The notes under the pieces are model-generated. The model saw nothing but the letters and a program-made list of their open reading frames with translations, made no database searches and was not told the DNA's origin. Below, in pieces: positions 37,301-47,221 of a DNA stretch of 60,000 nt (within the stretch, counting starts at the first letter, position 1; each line of letters opens with the position of its first letter). The translations under genes were made by a program, and so were the position numbers. Source of the DNA: Symsagittifera roscoffensis (Eukaryota > Xenacoelomorpha > Acoela > Convolutidae); assembly GCF_963678635.1 (NCBI RefSeq), contig NC_087065.1, positions 16,104,572-16,164,571 of the forward strand. Direction: 5' to 3'.

Positions 37301-38026
37301 TTAATGACGTCTAATCACATCCCTCACGTAGACCTGTGGAGACGTTTTCCTTCGCTCATACTCTGGGTAGAAAAAGGTTAAGGGTAAAGACTTCTCGTGT
37401 CCAGTTAGCATCATGTGTGGACTAACTCCAGTGGTGGAGTGTTGCGTGCTATTATAGGCCCCCATCACCTGTGGAAGGTATCTGTCCCAATCGGTCATGT
37501 ACCTGGAACAATATACTCTCAGCATCGACACTAACGTCCTATTCTGTCTTTCCGCTAAGCCATTCGTCTGGGGGTTGTATGTCGTGGAGTGAGCCTGAGC
37601 ATCCTGCGAGCGTCTCATAAGCTCTTTCGTAAGCTCTCCTACGAAAGCTGTTCCATTATCTGATTGAAACGTCATCGGACAACCATGTCTCGCTATCCAG
37701 GTATTGATCAGGTGGTCGCATGTCTCTTCCGCCGAGGCAGTTATGCAGGGCACAGCCTCTGCATACTTCGTGAAGTGATATATCATGACCAGAATTTGGT
37801 TATAACCGCTGTCTGTCATGCATATCTTTTGGTGATCTATCTGCACCACCTCGTTGAATTCAGACAACTCGATCGATTGTAATGGAAATCGCAATTTCCT
37901 TGGATCCTTGACCTGTTGGCATAACAGGCACGCTGTCACCCACTTCTCACATGCCTTTTTCATTCCAGGCCACTCAAAGCGCTTCAGGATCCTTTGATAC
38001 ACTTTGTCGATCCCTTGATGGCCCAT
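37301..38026 (-). CDS. pol: Integrase core, right element
   Basis: 241 codons. Zinc-binding N-terminal domain: GHQGIDKVYQRILKRFEWPGM and the CLLC pair (Cys 33, Cys 36). The usual first His upstream reads Leu in the preceding frame. Catalytic core: Asp 64 (VQIDHQK), Asp 123 (FQSDNGTAF) and Glu 159 (TNGLAER), with exactly 35 residues between the second Asp and Glu, so DD35E is intact. MIYHFTKYAEA replaces the common DHF with YHF, an odd change at a strongly conserved position. Ends at TAA before the C-terminal domain. A frameshift at about 38036 separates it from the spacer frame. This is the only integrase core in the window. Confidence 0.85.
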   Translation of the reverse strand: MGHQGIDKVYQRILKRFEWPGMKKACEKWVTACLLCQQVKDPRKLRFPLQSIELSEFNEVVQIDHQKICMTDSGYNQILVMIYHFTKYAEAVPCITASAEETCDHLINTWIARHGCPMTFQSDNGTAFVGELTKELMRRSQDAQAHSTTYNPQTNGLAERQNRTLVSMLRVYCSRYMTDWDRYLPQVMGAYNSTQHSTTGVSPHMMLTGHEKSLPLTFFYPEYERRKTSPQVYVRDVIRRH

Positions 38027-39432
38027 CTGATCAAGCGACCTGATAATAGTTCTGTCTGATAGAGTTGCGGCAACATTATCGCGTTATACTTGCAAAGGAC
38101 TTTGTCTTCTTCTCTTCTCTTGCATGCCACAATCCCGTCCTTGTTCAAATATAACCTCCCTTCCTTCTGCATGAAGTACTGTCTCATGATAGGATAACTA
38201 TCTTCCTCGAGGTCCCCTTTATCCGGAGAACCATTCTCGATCCACCTTTTCAGGTTGCTTGTCATGCGATCATTTCTCTGCGCCCTTAGAAGATCCGAGA
38301 GTCTGTATCTCGCCTTCAAGTACGTCTTCATGACCCTCATCTGTCTATTCAGCTCATCGGGCTGGTGTGTGTCTTCCTCCATCTTAACGCACCAAATCTT
38401 CGCAAGCGGCTGTGTTTCTTGCTTGAACGGCTGAAGATCAGTCCTGACTACCTCTTTTTGTGGCAACAGACTTATCGAACGTTTCGATACCGTTACTGTC
38501 TCCAAATCATCCGCCATGTTGTCAAAGACTCTTTCGCTTAGTATAAGGTAGCGATCACTGTCAGGATCCTGGTACACCTCTCTATCCAGATCCCTTGCCC
38601 GAGTTTCTACTAGTAGCGTGTGGATCGCTGGTTCGGACAGTTCTGATCCCGAGCTCGAGTTGCTGTCTGAATAGGTGTCAATTCCTGAGTTTCGGGAATT
38701 GTCATCTGTTGAAGAGGTTGTGATGGAATCTGCACGCTCCTCTCGATCATGTCTGTGCCTTCTTCGCATCCATCTGAACTCCCCGGACAAAACCTTGTTC
38801 CCTGGGTCTTGTTTCTCATCAGGAACTTTTTCATCTATCTCAGACTCCCCGGACAAACTTTCTTGTCCCGGGTGTTGATCTTGTACTCGCTGACTCTTCT
38901 CATTGTTCGTCTCCCCGGACAAACAATCTTGCAGCAGGTTTTGTTCTGCCTTCTCACCTTCTTTATCCTGGTCCAAAAAGGTAACGGTTTTCCTTTGCGT
39001 ACTGTTCCCCTGTTCTTTCCGTCCGTAAGAAGTACTGGTTAAAATCTCGTGGGGTATTGAGGATACTATTTGCTGAACTATTGTCCTACAATCCCTCTCG
39101 TTCTCTTCGTGTTGTCGTCTGGACGGCATGATCTTCATCTTCTCCCTGATTGTTAGTGAAGCCACTGCTGCTGTCCACTCGGGGTCATCTCTGGTCACTT
39201 CTCTTTCTAACAATCCATCCAGCATCCGCATCACTTGCGGTGTGACCTGCAACGTTTTATCCAATAATGAGAGGCTGTTTATGTTCATGCGAGAGAGTTC
39301 TTGCTGGACCAGGTTTGAGCGCAGCAACAGATCCAAGGGGACCAGGTCCTCCTTGGATAGGATCTTTATCTCAGCTGCTTTCTCGACAGGTAACTCAGGA
39401 TGCCCTGGGATTGGATGTCCAGACTTATCCAA
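37984..39432 (-). CDS. pol: Pol spacer and pre-integrase region, right element (482 codons)
   Basis: Follows RNase H in the same frame after a TGA at 39433-39435. First part (39432-38452): LDKSGHPIPGHPELPVEKAA, a helical part, then an acidic, Ser-rich linker with LSGE three times (sites 38911-38922, 38845-38856 and 38779-38790) and SITTSSTDDNSRNSGIDT. This half is what the tandem array repeats. Second part (38451-37984) is unique in the window: VVRTDLQPFKQE, RMTSNLKRWIENGSPDK and YFMQKEGRLYLNKDGIVACK, which is the typical linker ahead of a Gypsy integrase zinc finger. The terminal 15 codons are out of frame with integrase. Unlike the array spacers it has no frameshift at HEEN. Confidence 0.75.
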   Translation of the reverse strand: MDKSGHPIPGHPELPVEKAAEIKILSKEDLVPLDLLLRSNLVQQELSRMNINSLSLLDKTLQVTPQVMRMLDGLLEREVTRDDPEWTAAVASLTIREKMKIMPSRRQHEENERDCRTIVQQIVSSIPHEILTSTSYGRKEQGNSTQRKTVTFLDQDKEGEKAEQNLLQDCLSGETNNEKSQRVQDQHPGQESLSGESEIDEKVPDEKQDPGNKVLSGEFRWMRRRHRHDREERADSITTSSTDDNSRNSGIDTYSDSNSSSGSELSEPAIHTLLVETRARDLDREVYQDPDSDRYLILSERVFDNMADDLETVTVSKRSISLLPQKEVVRTDLQPFKQETQPLAKIWCVKMEEDTHQPDELNRQMRVMKTYLKARYRLSDLLRAQRNDRMTSNLKRWIENGSPDKGDLEEDSYPIMRQYFMQKEGRLYLNKDGIVACKRREEDKVLCKYNAIMLPQLYQTELLSGRLIRWAIKGSTKCIKGS

Positions 39433-40082
39433 TCATCTCGTTAAGGGAAGCGCTTCATAAGTTTCTTTGTCCAGAAACAAAAATCCTTCCTTTATTTCTG
39501 CCTGATTGGCTTGCTTCTGCTCCAATTTTTTATAGAACTCAAATTTCTTGCCGAGGCTATCAGCATTCTGGTGTTTATCACGCATCCTGTGTTCGATTAT
39601 CATATGGTAGCCATCCAATCTTACTATCCATCTACCAATATAACTCTGATCCATCGAGTAGGTCTTCAACCAGGATAACGCTCTGTTGTCTACGCGTAAC
39701 TTAAAGGGAGCGCTCCCCAAGTATGCGCGGTATTTTTCCACAAATGTGACTACTGCAAACCTTTCTGCTTTTGGTGCGCCATATTCATCTCAGTGTCACT
39801 CAAGACCTTGCTGCCGTATGCAATGGGACGCAGAACCGTTCTTCCATTCCATTCTTGCTCCTGATGCAATATTCCTGAGATGGCTACTACCGATGCGTCT
39901 GTGTCAAGAACATACATGCCCTTTTCTGTAGGCATGCCTAGCACTGGCGCTTCTAACAGTTCCCGCTTTATGTTCTCGAAGGCAACTTGCGCTTCATCGT
40001 TCCGTTCGAACTTTTTCCCTTTGTTACGCATCAGCTTCTGCATCGGATACACCTTGTCTGCATATCCTTTTATGAACTCCCG
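39433..40082 (-). pseudogene. pol: RNase H domain, array unit 1
   Basis: Two frames, 40082-39750 and 39741-39433. It starts right after the in-frame TAA that ends the RT part, with YREFIKGYADKVYPMQKLM. RNase H motifs: VLDTDASVVAISGIL (first catalytic Asp), KFELRVDNRALSWL-type strand (here LRVDNRALSWL) and HQNADSLGKK at the end, where Ser is more common than Gly. A one-base shift at MNMAHQ separates the halves. The end is a TGA (39433-39435) shared by all units. Confidence 0.75.
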
Positions 40083-40085
40083 GTA

Positions 40086-41147
40086 TTAGTTGGCAAACCC
40101 TAGGAAGCTCAGGAGCTGTGTGTCCGTTCTGGGAGCCTTCCATGTCAACACTGCTTCTACTGCTTCTGGGTCCGGCCTCACACCATGCCTGTCCACCATT
40201 CTTCCCAGGTACTTGATTGAATCCCTAAGGATTTCCCATTTGGATGGTTTGCACTTCAAGCCTGCTCTCTTCATGCATCCAAAGACCTCATCGAGCCGAT
40301 CAATGTGGTCTTCCAGGGTCGGTGTCGCTATGACCACGTCGTCCACGTAACACATCACAAGGTTCCTGTACTTCTTTGTCACTCTGGTCAAAGCCTGAGC
40401 CATCAGTCTTTGAAAAGTGGCCGTTGCGTTGCACAAGCCGAAGGGCATATTCTTCCACTGGTACAACCCTAATTCGCACGCGAATCCGGTTTTCTCTGTC
40501 CTTCTTCCGCAGAGGGACCTGCCAGAAGGCAGAACCCAAGTCCAATGTGGTAAAGAACTTGGCATCACCAAGCTTAGTGAGGCTCTCGTCTATTCGCGGT
40601 ATCGGGTACGCATCTTTTATCGTTACCGCGTTCAAGTAACGAAAGTCGCAACAAAACCTAAGCTGCCCCCTTTCTTTTTCGCCATTACTACCCCGCAAAT
40701 CCATGGCGATTTCGACGGTTCTATCATGTCGTATTCAAGCAACATTTCTATTTCCGCTCGGCACGCTTCCGACTTGTGTGGCTTCATTCGTCTTGCGCCT
40801 TCCCTATGGGGAACGGCGCCCTCTTCAAGTTCGATTTCGTGTTCGACGAAATTACAGCAACCGATATCCGCCTTATGTTTTGAAAATACATCTGCGTTCC
40901 GATTTAAGAAGTCCCGCAATTTTTCGAAATCTCCTTCACCTATTTTCCCTTTTAAATGTTCTATCTCTGGCAAAACCGGTTTGTCAGATTCTAGTTCATA
41001 TGACGAGGGGCGTTCCGGAAAATTCGAGCAGCTCGATAAGCCGTCGTCCGTTTCGGATTTCATTGAAAACAAATTATGAATAGATTTTATTTCATTAATC
41101 CTTTTTAAAATTTTATCTTTCTTGGCATGATGAGGACAGTCTTTCAC
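40086..41147 (-). pseudogene. pol: Reverse transcriptase, array unit 1
   Basis: Three overlapping frames. 41147-40632 has the linker DVFSKHKADIGCCNFVEHEI and the start of the fingers (EYDMIEPSKSPWICGVVMAKKKG). 40704-40300 has LRFCCDFRYLNAVT and TTLDLGSAFWQVPL. 40571-40086 has MPFGLCNATATFQRLM, the catalytic CYVDDVVIA and LGRMVDRHGVRPDPEA. All Ty3/Gypsy RT blocks are present, but two frameshifts and the TAA at 40086-40088 (in place of Tyr before YREF) make it inactive. All units share these lesions. Confidence 0.85.
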
Positions 41148-41392
41148 ACTATGTTTTTCAAGTTTGGTGTCTCTTCATAGTCGGTCCTCATCGACAAGGC
41201 GTAACCAAGCTTCTTTCCACGCTGGATTGAAATCGTGGTGTCCAGTGTGTTCAATAACACACTGACACACAGTCCGTTTCGCGTTACCGAGAAACTCTGG
41301 CCTAAAATCACCGAACTCTGACTATTTGGATTCTTAACGAATTTAAATTTCTCATTCTAAAAACGCCACCACAGCCTGTCCTGGCTGTAGTT
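41148..41392 (-). pseudogene. pol: Protease-RT linker, array unit 1 (28-bp deletion)
   Basis: Corresponds to the part of the unit 4 frame that reads GQAVVAIFRMRNLNSLSDSK and VTRNGLCVSVLLNTLDTTV. In unit 1 it is out of frame because of one-base losses on both sides and additionally lacks 28 bp near 41336 that units 2-4 have. Confidence 0.65.
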
Positions 41393-42547
41393 TCACTTTT
41401 CTATCTGAAAAAATTGGTCCTTGTTTTTGTCTGTTATTATCCTATTAATCGGTTTCTTTACATACTTCCGGTCCGGGTTTCTAATCCGTATCAGACCGTT
41501 GTTCAAGTCAATCATCACGTAAAAATTCCTGACGAAATCTCTGCCCAAGATGAATTGGTCGGCGTCGTCTAAATTTTCTACCACCAGGAAGCTCATCCAA
41601 AGATCCCGTCCTCCCATGTGGAGAACCGTTATTGGTGATCTTCCGGCTAAGTAAATCGCTCCTCGATTGGCGGTAGCCAGTCGGAGATTCGTTGGAATCA
41701 GATCTTCCCTCGTGAAGCCCATTCTTTCCCAAGTTTTTATTGACATCACACTCACTACCGCTCCTGTGTCCAGCAGCCCTGTGACTCCGATTTTCTTTCC
41801 GTTGGTGTCGAGCAGATGTGCGGTCACATCTGCTTCATACCCAATGTGTACTGCATCTTGTTCCATCATTGCGTCATGGCCTATCCTGCAGACTTTGAGT
41901 TCCTCCTCTCCCAAATAGATCTGCCCTATTTGGTCACTATCTGTTGTTACATAAGTCCTAGTGTAGATACTGATTCCAACCACGTTCAGCATCACTTGAT
42001 ACGGCCCATAGACTTCCAGGTAGCGTCCATGAAGTTTCTTTATGCGAGGGCCACCCGTTGATAGTAGTGCTCGCACAGCTCTCGACTCAGTGCGTGGCTC
42101 CACCTGCCTCAGATAATCTGCATATGTGTCCAAATGCATCAAAGTGAACTCGGACGGTTCACTCAGATTTCTGATTACCTGGTGTCCAGCCACTGAGATT
42201 ATCGACTGTATCTTACTTCCTTGTGGCACCATGCCGAACCTCTGCCCGGAGATCACATTAAGTTTCATGCTCAAACTGCTTAGTGCTTTAGTCTCCTCTA
42301 CCTCCGTTGCTTCGAAGGTATTTAGTTGCTCCTGTAGTTTCTCATTCTCAAGTTCGAGTTTCACTTTTTGTTCGATTTCTTTCGTCACCAGTTCCTGCTG
42401 CACTCTATTTAGAGCATCCCTCGCGGCTGCCCTGTAATCAATCTTGAAGTCATCGGCCGCAGTCATTGGTTCCGGTTCACGTGTCTCTTCAGTTACCGCT
42501 TGCATTTTCTTCGTCGCCAGCTCTTGCGGTTTGTCTTTTCTGCGCGC
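41393..42547 (-). CDS. pol: Aspartic protease region, array unit 1
   Basis: In frame with Gag across a single TAG (42548-42550). The first Met is at 42505, but translation by stop-codon readthrough would include ARRKDKPQELATKK before it. Residues from that Met: a Gln/Glu/Lys-rich helix with coiled-coil character about 35-65, a domain with HQVIRNLSEPSEFTLMHLD, the retropepsin signature LLDTGAVVSVMS (Asp 246), and QFILGRDF near 318-324 (the second conserved protease motif). Ends at TGA after KNKDQFFQIEK because one base is missing compared with unit 4. Confidence 0.8.
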   Translation of the reverse strand, partial: ARRKDKPQELATKKMQAVTEETREPEPMTAADDFKIDYRAAARDALNRVQQELVTKEIEQKVKLELENEKLQEQLNTFEATEVEETKALSSLSMKLNVISGQRFGMVPQGSKIQSIISVAGHQVIRNLSEPSEFTLMHLDTYADYLRQVEPRTESRAVRALLSTGGPRIKKLHGRYLEVYGPYQVMLNVVGISIYTRTYVTTDSDQIGQIYLGEEELKVCRIGHDAMMEQDAVHIGYEADVTAHLLDTNGKKIGVTGLLDTGAVVSVMSIKTWERMGFTREDLIPTNLRLATANRGAIYLAGRSPITVLHMGGRDLWMSFLVVENLDDADQFILGRDFVRNFYVMIDLNNGLIRIRNPDRKYVKKPINRIITDKNKDQFFQIEK

Positions 42548-43744
42548 CTACTCTTCACTCATCAGGCGAGCCTTGCTGGCTTTCACTCCTGATAAAGCTT
42601 CCTCATGCCTTGGATGCTTGATGTCTGCCACTGCATCCCAAAATTGCGGACAATCTGATTTAAAATGACCTTCCAAGTTGCAAAAGAAACACCTCGGGCC
42701 GAATTTCGCAATTACTCTTCTCATGAAATCCTCATGGTCAACTTCTGACGCATCTTCGTCCTCGAGGCTAAAGCCTATTGCTTTCATGCCTTGTTTGTAA
42801 GTTGGGCATGCTGACACATGATGGTCCATTGAACTGCAATTGGCACAAGAGCGTCTCTTGTCTATATCATCCCTCGGTTTGTACCAGTTGTTCCCTTGGT
42901 TTGCTGGTCCGTTGTTAAAATTGCCATGATTGTTCTTATAGTATCCAGATCTCGAAGGAGGTTTCAACAAAAGATATTCTTTTGACTTGAGCCTCAACTC
43001 CTCTGGTGTTGGCGCGTTGGTCGATAGTGGTGTGTAATGCGTTGCTAGCATTGTTCGAAGTTCATCATTCTTCACACCATCGATTGCCAGGTTCATCTCT
43101 TTTTGTGGCAACAGACTTATCGAACGTTTCGATACCGTTACTGTCTCCAAATCATCCGCCATGTTGTCAAAGACTCTTTCGCTTAGTATAAGGTAGCGAT
43201 CACTGTCAGGATCCTGGTACACCTCTCTATCCAGATCCCTTGCCCGAGTTTCTACTAGTAGCGTGTGGATCGCTGGTTCGGACAGTCCTGATCCCGAGCT
43301 CGAGTTCCTGTCTGAATAGGTGTCAATTCCTGAGTTTCGGGAATTGTCATCTGTTGAAGAGGTTGTGATGGAATCTGCACGCTCCTCTCGATCATGTCTG
43401 TGCCTTCTTCGCATCCATCTGAACTCCCCGGACAAAACCTTGTTCCCTGGGTCTTGTTTCTCATCAGGAACTTTTTCATCTATCTCAGACTCCCCGGACA
43501 AACTTTCTTGTCCCGGGTGTTGATCTTCTACTCGCTGGCTCTTCTCATCGTTCGTCTCCCCGGACAAACAATCTTGCAGCAGGTTTTGTTCTACCTTCTC
43601 ACCTTCTTTATCCTGGTCCAAAAAGGTAACGGTTTTCCTTTGCGTACTGTTCCCCTGTTCTTTCCGTCCGTAAGAAGTACTGGTTAAAATCTCGTGGGGT
43701 ATTGAGGATACTAGTTGCTGAACTATTGTCCTACAATCCCTCAA
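42548..43744 (-). CDS. gag: Spacer-Gag fusion frame, unit 2 spacer with unit 1 Gag
   Basis: 398 codons. Residues 1-216 are the spacer of unit 2 (LSGE at 60, 82 and 104; Ser/Asp-rich 125-155). Residues 217-398 are Gag of unit 1. Gag has an Asn/Gly-rich linker (GYYKNNHGNFNNGPANQGNNW), CCHC knuckle 1 CANCSSMDHHVSAC (300-313) and knuckle 2 CFFCNLEGHFKSDC (352-365), both with perfect C-x2-C-x4-H-x4-C spacing. These bind RNA in retroelement nucleocapsids. The capsid N-terminal part is missing. Ends in TAG, with pol continuing in the same frame. Confidence 0.85.
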   Translation of the reverse strand: MRDCRTIVQQLVSSIPHEILTSTSYGRKEQGNSTQRKTVTFLDQDKEGEKVEQNLLQDCLSGETNDEKSQRVEDQHPGQESLSGESEIDEKVPDEKQDPGNKVLSGEFRWMRRRHRHDREERADSITTSSTDDNSRNSGIDTYSDRNSSSGSGLSEPAIHTLLVETRARDLDREVYQDPDSDRYLILSERVFDNMADDLETVTVSKRSISLLPQKEMNLAIDGVKNDELRTMLATHYTPLSTNAPTPEELRLKSKEYLLLKPPSRSGYYKNNHGNFNNGPANQGNNWYKPRDDIDKRRSCANCSSMDHHVSACPTYKQGMKAIGFSLEDEDASEVDHEDFMRRVIAKFGPRCFFCNLEGHFKSDCPQFWDAVADIKHPRHEEALSGVKASKARLMSEE

Positions 43745-44078
43745 GGTTCTCTTCGTGTTGTCGTCTGGACGGCATGATCTTCATCTTCTCCCTGATTGTT
43801 AGTGAAGCCACTGCTGCTGTCCACTCGGGGTCATCTCTGGTCACTTCTCTTTCTAACAATCCACCCAGCATCCGCATCACTTGCGGTGTGACCTGCAACG
43901 TTTTATCCAATAATGAGACGCTGTTTATGTTCATGCGAGAGAGTTCTTGATGGACCAGGTTTGAGCGCAGCAACAGATCCAAGGGGACCAGGTCCTCCTT
44001 GGATAGGATCTTTATCTCAGCTGCTTTCTCGACAGGTAACTCAGGATGCCCTGGGATTGGATGTCCAGACTTATCCAA
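43731..44078 (-). CDS. pol: Spacer N-terminal part, array unit 2
   Basis: 115 codons, after the TGA that ends RNase H. Same as the start of the intact spacer at 39432, up to RRQHEEN. There an extra base (CTCAAGG for CTCTCG, plus strand 43740-43746) shifts the frame, giving LEGL and a stop. The remainder continues in 43744-43097. Units 2-5 share this lesion; the spacer next to integrase does not have it. Confidence 0.7.
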   Translation of the reverse strand: MDKSGHPIPGHPELPVEKAAEIKILSKEDLVPLDLLLRSNLVHQELSRMNINSVSLLDKTLQVTPQVMRMLGGLLEREVTRDDPEWTAAVASLTIREKMKIMPSRRQHEENLEGL

Positions 44079-45793
44079 TCATCTCGTTAAGGTAAGCGCT
44101 TCATAAGTTTCTTTGTCCAGAAACAAAAATCCTTCCTTTATTTCTGCCTGATTGGCTTGCTTCTGCTCCAATCTTTCATAGAACTCAAATTTCTTGCCGA
44201 GGCTATCAGCATTCTGGTGTTTATCACGCATCCTGTGTTCGATTATCATATGGTAGCCATCCAATCTTACTATCCATCTACCAATATAACTCTGATCCAT
44301 CGAGTAGGTCTTCAACCAGGATAACGCTCTGTTGTCTACGCGTAACTTAAAGGGAGCGCTCCCCAAGTATGCGCGGTATTTTTCCACAAATGTGACTACT
44401 GCAAACCTTTCTGCTTTTGGTGCGCCATATTCATCTCACTGTCACTCAAGACCTTGCTGCCGTATGCAATGGGACGCAGAACCGTTCTTCCATTCCATTC
44501 TTGCTCCTGATGCAATATTCCTGAGATGGCTACTACCGATGCGTCTGTGTCAAGAACATACATGCCCTTTTCTGTAGGCATTCCTAGCACTGGCGCTTCT
44601 AACAGTTCCCGCTTTATGTTCTCGAAGGCAACTTGCGCTTCATCGTTCCGTTCGAACTTTTTCCCTTTGTTACGCATCAGCTTCTGCATCGGATACACCT
44701 TGTCTGCATATCCTTTTATGAACTCCCGGTATTAGTTGGCAAACCCTAGGAAGCTCAGGAGCTGTGTGTCCGTTCTGGGAGCCTTCCATGTCAACACTGC
44801 TTCTACTGCTTCTGGGTCCGGCCTCACACCATGCCTGTCCACCATTCTTCCCAGGTACTTGATTGAATCCCTAAGGATTTCCCATTTGGATGGTTTGCAC
44901 TTCAAGCCTGCTCTCTTCATGCATCCAAAGACCTCATCGAGCCGATCAATGTGGTCTTCCAGGGTCGGTGTCGCTATGACCACGTCGTCCACGTAACACA
45001 TCACAAGGTTCCTGTACTTCTTTGTCACTCTGGTCAAAGCCTGAGCCATCAGTCTTTGAAAAGTGGCCGTTGCGTTGCACAAGCCGAAGGGCATATTCTT
45101 CCACTGGTACAACCCTAATTCGCACGCGAATCCGGTTTTCTCTGTCCTTCTTCCGCAGAGGGACCTGCCAGAAGGCAGAACCCAAGTCCAATGTGGTAAA
45201 GAACTTGGCATCACCAAGCTTAGTGAGGCTCTCGTCTATTCGCGGTATCGGGTACGCATCTTTTATCGTTACCGCGTTCAAGTAACGAAAGTCGCAACAA
45301 AACCTAAGCTGCCCCCTTTCTTTTTCGCCATTACTACCCCGCAAATCCATGGCGATTTCGACGGTTCTATCATGTCGTATTCAAGCAACATTTCTATTTC
45401 CGCTCGGCACGCTTCCGACTTGTGTGGCTTCATTCGTCTTGCGCCTTCCCTATGGGGAACGGCGCCCTCTTCAAGTTCGATTTCGTGTTCGACGAAATTA
45501 CAGCAACCGATATCCGCCTTACGTTTTGAAAATACATCTGCGTTCCGATTTAAGAAGTCCCGCAATTTTTCGAAATCTCCTTCACCTATTTTCCTTTTTA
45601 AATGTTCTATCTCTGGCAAAACCGGTTTGTCAGATTCTAGTTCATATGACGAGGGGCGTTCCGGAAAATTCGAGCAGCTCGATAAGCCGTCGTCCGTTTC
45701 GGATTTCATTGAAAACAAATTATGAATAGATTTTATTTCATTAATCCTTTTTAAAATTTTATCTTTCTTGGCATGATGAGGACAGTCTTTCAC
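44079..45793 (-). pseudogene. pol: RT and RNase H, array unit 2
   Basis: RT frames 45793-45278, 45350-44946 and 45217-44732; RNase H 44728-44396 and 44387-44079. Same lesions as unit 1. Subtype b markers: LKRKIGEG instead of LKGKIGEG, and LSDSEM instead of LSDTEM. YVDD is present. Confidence 0.8.
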
Positions 45794-46066
45794 ACTATGT
45801 TTTTCAAGTTTGGTGTCTCTTCATAGTCGGTCCTCATCGGCAAGGCGTAACCAAGCTTCTTTCCACGCTGGATTGAAACCGTGGTGTCCAGTGTGTTCAA
45901 TAACACACTGACACACAGTCCGTTTCGCGTTACCGAGAAACTCTGGCCTAAAATCACCGAACTCTGACTATTTGGTTTCGGTACTAAACAAACCTGCTTA
46001 CTATCGCTTAACGAATTTAAATTTCTCATTCTAAAAACGCCACCACAGCCTGTCCTGGCTGTAGTT
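45790..46066 (-). pseudogene. pol: Protease-RT linker, array unit 2
   Basis: The open piece 46029-45790 is in its own frame (MRNLNSLSDSKQVCLVPKPN), complete where unit 1 has the 28-bp deletion. A one-base loss (AAAAACGCC for AAAAATCGCC) separates it from the protease frame. Confidence 0.65.
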
Positions 46067-47221
46067 TCACTTTTCTATCTGAAAAAATTGGTCCTTGTTT
46101 TTGTCTGTTATTATCCTATTAATCGGTTTCTTTACATACTTCCGGTCCGGGTTTCTAATCCGTATCAGACCGTTGTTCAAGTCAATCATCACGTAAAAAT
46201 TCCTGACGAAATCTCTGCCCAAGATGAATTGGTCGGCGTCGTCTAAATTTTCTACCACCAGGAAGCTCATCCAAAGATCCCGTCCTCCCATGTGGAGAAC
46301 CGTTATTGGTGATCTTCCGGCTAAGTAAATCGCTCCTCGATTGGCGGTAGCCAGTCGGAGATTCGTTGGAATCAGATCTTCCCTCGTGAAGCCCATTCTT
46401 TCCCAAGTTTTTATTGACATCACACTCACTACCGCTCCTGTGTCCAGCAGCCCTGTGACTCCGATTTTCTTTCCGTTGGTGTCGAGCAGATGTGCGGTCA
46501 CATCTGCTTCATACCCAATGTGTACTGCATCTTGTTCCATCATTGCGTCATGGCCTATCCTGCAGACTTTGAGTTCCTCCTCTCCCAAATAGATCTACCC
46601 TATTTGGTCACTATCTGTTGTTACATAAGTCCTAGTGTAGATACTGATTCCAACCACGTTCAGCATCACTTGATACGGCCCATAGACTTCCAGGTAGCGT
46701 CCATGAAGTTTCTTTATGCGAGGGTCACCCGTTGATAGTAGTGCTCGCACAGCTCTCGACTCAGTGCGTGGCTCCACCTGCCTCAGATAATCTGCATATG
46801 TGTCCAAATGCATCAAAGTGAACTCGGACGGTTCACTCAGATTTCTGATTACCTGGTGTCCAGCCACTGAGATTATCGACTGTATCTTACTTCCTTGTGG
46901 CACCATGCCGAACCTCTGCCCGGAGATCACATTAAGTTTCATGCTCAAACTGCTTAGTGCTTTAGTCTCCTCTACCTCCGTTGCTTCGAAGGTATTTAGT
47001 TGCTCCTGTAGTTTCTCATTCTCAAGTTCGAGTTTCACTTTTTGTTCGATTTCTTTCGTCACCAGTTCCTGCTGCACTCTATTTAGAGCATCCCTCGCGG
47101 CTGCCCTGTAATCAATCTTGAAGTCATCGGCCGCAGTCATTGGTTCCGGTTCACGTGTCTCTTCAGTTACCGCTTGCATTTTCTTCGTCGCCAGCTCTTG
47201 CGGTTTGTCTTTTCTGCGCGC
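46067..47221 (-). pseudogene. pol: Aspartic protease region, array unit 2 (private TAG)
   Basis: As unit 1, but a CAG-to-TAG change at 46592-46594 (within DQIGQIYLGEE) splits it into 47179-46595 and 46588-46067. This stop is private to unit 2. The DTGA motif lies in the second piece. Confidence 0.75.
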
